Of a DNA stretch of 64,000 nucleotides, positions 60,065 to 64,000 are shown in pieces. Each line of letters starts with the position of its first letter. Within the stretch, counting starts at the first letter, position 1. Source of the DNA: Aphelocoma coerulescens (taxonomy: Eukaryota > Chordata > Aves > Passeriformes > Corvidae); assembly GCF_041296385.1 (NCBI RefSeq), contig NC_091019.1, forward strand, positions 8,145,264 to 8,209,263, written 5' to 3'. The notes beneath the pieces were generated by a model that searched no databases, was not told where the DNA came from, and saw only the letters and a program-made list of their open reading frames with translations. Position numbers and translations under genes: made by a program.

Positions 60065-63000
60065 CTGCAGCACTCTAGCTTACTTCTCTGACAGACATGC
60101 CATCCCATTGTGGGCTCTCACAGCTCGGTTGCAAGCTATCTTGGTTGCAAGCTACTCTTCTGAAGAAAAGAACTATAAGAAAAAGCCAATGCTGGGCTGC
60201 GCCTTCCCCTTGCTTCACGTAAAGCCACCCCATGCTGCACTCTGCACTTCCCTTCTCCGCCCCATTGACCACTGTGTTTTCTGAATCTCGAAGCCTAAAG
60301 TTCAGCGATATTGTTTCAGCGGAGGGCTGGAAGAGGAATAGGTAGCAGCACAGCTAAAAGTAGCTGTCGCTGAGCTTTCTCCTTCCCAAAGCTAATGTGA
60401 ATACGGCAGGTAGGCGAGTGGCAGCTACCCTCCTCTCTCAGCTTATATGCTGCATGCACGAGCCCGGTGCTCTGCGCCGTCGTTCACCCTCTTAAGTACC
60501 CTTGTCGCGCTTTCATTCTGCCAGAGTCGAACAGTCGTCTACTTCTCGCACAGAGAGCACAGTGCCGGCAGCGCAACCCTCCAGGCGGCTGCTTCTGCCG
60601 AAAGACGCCTGGGCTATGCACTTTCCCTCTCAGTGCTAGGTAGATCTACATTCTGTCTGTGTTGTGCTCTGAATCTTAACGAAAACATTCTCAGCTAAGT
60701 CTCGCACACAGAAGAGTTTTAGGTCAACGAGCTTGCCCAAAGATTGCCCCCGTCCCTATACAAACTTATATTTACACCCCATTCCAGTGGTAATCCTCTT
60801 TCCTTTACAGCCTGCACAGCGCTGTCAGATCGCGGTGCTCTCCGCACCTGCCTTCTCACTCCCAAGTACCAGCGCGAACCTTACAGCCTTGCAGGCAGCG
60901 AAGACACCGGTAGGCATCTCGCACAGAAGAACGGGCCAGGACGCAAAGATGGTCTTCCTTTCTCCTCGTTGTCGCCCACATTGTGGTGATGTGTTGAAAG
61001 TCTTGGCCAGCGAAAGGCTAATCCAGCAAGTGCTTCTCTCTTGACGCATTTTGCTGAGCGAGAGCTACACGGATAGTTTAGAATCTGTGAAACAGCAAGA
61101 CAATGATTGCACGTCGAGCTGAGCAAAAGCCGTGCACGGCACACCGTGGCTGCGTGCAGTGTTCATGCGGAAGAGCGGCAAAGCTCCAAGCCCTCGCTGG
61201 GCTTCCGTTCTGCCCGGAGCACAGGCGGCGAAGAACGAAGCAGCTGGGCACCGGCTTCATGTAGCCAGTGGAGCGAATTGCAAATGTCCAGCCGAGAGCT
61301 GCTTCACAAGCAGATTCAGCTGAGAACGCTCTGGCTGCTTCAGAAAGGAAGGCGCAGCCCTTGCACTCCAGCACACAACCGGGCCAGAAACAGGTCCTTC
61401 AACCTTCAGTGCTGCCGACTCCATGCAGCTTGAGCACACCCAGAAGGACGCGTCCAGAAAGAAGGCGTTCTTCGAGTACCCCCCTCCTCCAAGGAGCCTC
61501 GAAACTGAGCACAACACGCTGCGGCTCGGCAGCTTCCTTCTCAGCGAGACGTACCGTCACATTTATGCACTCTCGCAGCTCCGTTGCCCACTTGCAGCAG
61601 CTGCTGCTACCGAAGCAAAAGGCTCCAGAAGTAAAAGCCACTGCTGGGCTGCACGTTCCCTCTGCCTCACGTAAAGCAGCAGAAACTGGCCGCTGCACTC
61701 TGTCCTTCCATTCTCTGCCGCACCTGCCACTGTCATCTCTGCGTCTCCAAGCATAAACCTGGGCACAAATGCTTTCCGGGGAAAGCTGGAAGAGAAATAG
61801 GTAGCAGCACAAGTAGCTGCAAGTGGAACTTCCTGGTTTCAACTGCTAACGTGAGTCCGCAAAGAAGCGAGTGACGGCCACGCTTCCCCTTGCAGCCTGT
61901 GCGATGCGCACAGCAGCTCGGGGCTCTGCCTTCATTCCTACGCTCTCCGTACCACGGTCGCGCTTTCATTCTGCCGGAGTCGAAGCGTCGCCTACTTCTC
62001 GCACAAGAGCATTGTGCCCGCAGCGAAATGCTCCAGCCGACTGCTTCTGCCGGAACACGCCCTGGCCTATGCACTTTCCCTCGCAGCGACATACACCAGC
62101 ACACTGGGTCTTTCTTGTCGTCCAAATGTAAAGGGAAAGGTTCTCCGCTCCGTCTGGCACAGAGAACAGTTTTAGGTCGACAAGCTCACCCAGAGCTCAC
62201 CCTCGACGCGTGGAAACCCGCATTTGCACCCCATTCCAGCGGCAGCCCGTCCTTCCTTTACAGCCTGCACAGCGCCGTCAGATCGCGGTGCTCTCCGCAC
62301 CTGCCTTCTCACTTCCAAGTACCAGCGCGAACCTTACAGCCTTGCAGGCAGCGAAGACGCGGCGAGGCGTCTCGCACAGAAGAACGGGCCAGGACGCAAA
62401 GATGGTCTTCCTTTCTCCTCCTCCTCCTCCTCCTTGCCCGAGTGGTGGTGCTGTGCTGAAAGTCTTGGCCGGCGAAAGGCTTATGCAGCAAGTGCTTCTC
62501 TCCTGACGCATTTCGCTGAGCGAGAGAGCTGCACGGACACTTTCGACTCTGGGAAACAGCAAGACAATGATTGCACGTCGAGCTGAGCAAAAGCCGTGCA
62601 CGGCACACCGTGGCTGCGTGCAGTGTTCACGCGGAAGAGCGGCAAAGCTCCAAGCCCTCGCTGGGCTTCCGTTCTGCCCGGAGCACAGGCGGCGAAGAAC
62701 GAAGCAGCTGGGCACCGGCTTCATGTAGCCAGTGGAGCGAATTGCAAATGTCCAGCCGAGAGCTGCTTCACAAGCAGATTCAGCTGAGAACGCTCTGGCT
62801 GCTTCAGAAAGGAAGGCGCAGCCCTTGCACTCCAGCACACAACCGGGCCAGAAACAGGTCCTTCAACCTTCAGTGCTGCCGACTCCATGCAGCTTGAGCA
62901 CACCCAGAAGGACGCGTCCAGAAAGAAGGCGTTCTTCGAGTACCCCCCTCCTCCAAGGAGCCTCGAAACTGAGCACAACACGCTGCGGCTCGGCAGCTTC

Positions 63001-63153
63001 CTTCTCAGCGAGACGTACCGTCACATTTATGCACTCTCGCAGCTCCGTTGCCCACTTGCAGCAGCTGCTGCTACCGAAGCAAAAGGCTCCAGAAGTAAAA
63101 GCCACTGCTGGGCTGCACGTTCCCTCTGCCTCACGTAAAGCAGCAGAAACTGG
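60065..63153 (+). repeat. Satellite modules C-A-B (unit 7)
   Basis: C is 60065-60774, A is 60775-62226 and B is 62227-63153. Confidence 0.85.
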
Positions 63154-63435
63154 CTACTTGTGCTGCTACCTATTTCTCTTCCAGCTTTCCCCGGAAAGCA
63201 TTTGTGCCCAGGTTTATGCTTGGAGACGCAGAGATGACAGTGGCAGGTGCGGCAGAGAATGGAAGGACAGAGTGCAGCGGCCAGTTTCTGCTGCTTTACG
63301 TGAGGCAGAGGGAACGTGCAGCCCAGCAGTGGCTTTTACTTCTGGAGCCTTTTGCTTCGGTAGCAGCAGCTGCTGCAAGTGGGCAACGGAGCTGCGAGAG
63401 TGCATAAATGTGACGGTACGTCTCGCTGAGAAGGA
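63154..63435 (-). repeat. Fold-back segment (unit 7)
   Basis: Reverse complement of 61535-61816. Confidence 0.92.
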
Positions 63436-63438
63436 TAT

Positions 63439-63873
63439 AACATTCTTCGACTACAGGGAGAGTCCATGGGGCTTTTCCCATGGGGTCTCTCAAACAGATG
63501 TAGGATGCAGCTCCCTTTTTATGCCAAGTTCCCGGCCCCAGCACCCTCTTCCTTTTCCCCACTGGCTGAGGTACTCAGGAGATACAGACTTCCCAAAGTG
63601 CCTACTCTATGCCCTCCTCTAATATGCACCCCCCTTTTGGTATTGAAAAGAAAGAAAAAGAAACTATTCCTAATTCTGTTAAGTGTTTGTTGCCTTGTTG
63701 TAGGTTCAGGAATTTAACAGGGCCTTGATTAATCAACAGTCTCTGTTGGTTACCAACAGTTCTAGAGAACTAATAGTTTCTTCTGTTACTTCACTATCGA
63801 TAAGTTCCTAGCCTTGTCTACAGGCAGATTCACATGGTCTGTTTGTAAAGACTCATTCGTCTCATTCCTTTTA
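63439..63873 (-). repeat. 3' LTR, truncated (unit 8)
   Basis: Copy of 12-446, complete in the window. Confidence 0.75.
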
Positions 63874-63906
63874 ATCCCTCCTCTTTTTATTTTGCCTCTT
63901 TTTTCT

Positions 63907-64000
63907 TTACAAACCTTAATTACCATTGATTTAATTTTTTCTTCTTGAGTCTTCTTGGATTTTGCTATTATTTGCAGTGACATCCTCATCTATCCTTTTG
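63907..64000 (-). pseudogene. env: env relic, distal end only (unit 8)
   Basis: Only the part next to the purine tract is inside the window; the rest lies beyond the right edge. Confidence 0.7.

Larger units (their letters stand above)
54367..63427 (+). repeat. Array unit 7 (9061 bp)
   Basis: Full copy with 18 C in the C run. It carries G at 59246, the variant shared with unit 6. I saw no private difference from unit 6. Confidence 0.95.
1..64000. repeat. Tandem array of ~9.06-kb units (macrosatellite-like)
   Basis: The same succession of segments recurs head to tail at 1, 9063, 18124, 27183, 34779, 45306, 54367 and 63428. Unit lengths are 9062, 9061, 9059, 7596, 10527, 9061 and 9061, and the eighth unit is cut by the window edge. 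Subtracting the C run from each unit, and correcting units 4 and 5 by one 1464-bp module, leaves 9043 bases every time. Visible single-base differences between units are very few. The array fills the window, so its ends, total copy number and chromosomal position cannot be seen. No unit carries an intact gene. Function, if any, is unknown; structural heterochromatin or a repeat-derived noncoding transcript are possibilities only. Confidence 0.97.
63428..64000 (+). repeat. Array unit 8 (first 573 bp only)
   Basis: Matches the first 573 bp of unit 1, covering the truncated LTR and the distal end of the env relic, and is then cut by the window edge. This shows that the array continues to the right. 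Confidence 0.95.

Noticed and set aside
1..64000. CRISPR array, operon or bacterial defence system
   Set aside because: The repeats are kilobase-scale with no short repeat-spacer pattern, there are no bacterial genes, and the retroviral and satellite content is eukaryotic.
1..64000. Ribosomal DNA array, suggested by the ~9-kb tandem period
   Set aside because: No rRNA-like core sequence was recognised, and the unit is filled by an LTR element and satellite modules.
1..64000. Telomeric TTAGGG arrays or tRNA genes
   Set aside because: No runs of the telomere hexamer and no cloverleaf-like sequence were noticed, though tRNA detection by eye is weak.

Overview
The window is one tandem array. 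It holds seven complete copies and the start of an eighth of a unit about 9.06 kb long, all in the same orientation (units start at 1, 9063, 18124, 27183, 34779, 45306, 54367 and 63428). No unique flanking DNA is visible on either side. The composition is that of a vertebrate genome: a decayed endogenous retrovirus, long homopolymer and pyrimidine-rich tracts, CpG-rich satellite modules, and no operons or bacterial gene signals. A bird or reptile is my guess, but the sequence does not prove it. No intact protein-coding gene was found.

Layout of a unit, using unit 1: (a) 12-2765, an env-only LTR element on the minus strand, with a diverged LTR pair (12-446 and 2302-2765), a candidate purine tract and a broken env relic. 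(b) 2766-3139, a C-rich stretch with a pure C run. (c) 3140-4110, a CCTTG-rich stretch that switches to its reverse complement (AGGCAAGG type) near 3957. (d) 4111-5699, spacer with nothing recognisable. (e) 5700-8788, three related satellite modules: C (diverged), A and B, where A and B are about 1.46 kb apart. (f) 8789-9070, an inverted copy of the end of module A, which folds back on module B and runs straight into the truncated LTR of the next unit.

The copies are nearly identical. I found only about six variable single bases, although I could not align every base. All length variation comes from two sources: the C run (19, 18, 16, 17, 20, 18 and 18 C in units 1 to 7) and one 1464-bp module that unit 4 lacks and unit 5 has in excess. 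After correcting for both, every unit has exactly 9043 bases outside the C run. The unit 4 loss and unit 5 gain are mirror-image hybrids with breakpoints in equivalent 524-bp intervals. This is the pattern expected from one copying event that ran one module out of register across the unit 4/5 boundary. An assembly error would look the same.

Nothing here looks like an encoded molecular system. The interest lies in how the array was built: an old retroviral fragment, a CpG-rich satellite and a fold-back junction were locked together, amplified and kept nearly uniform.
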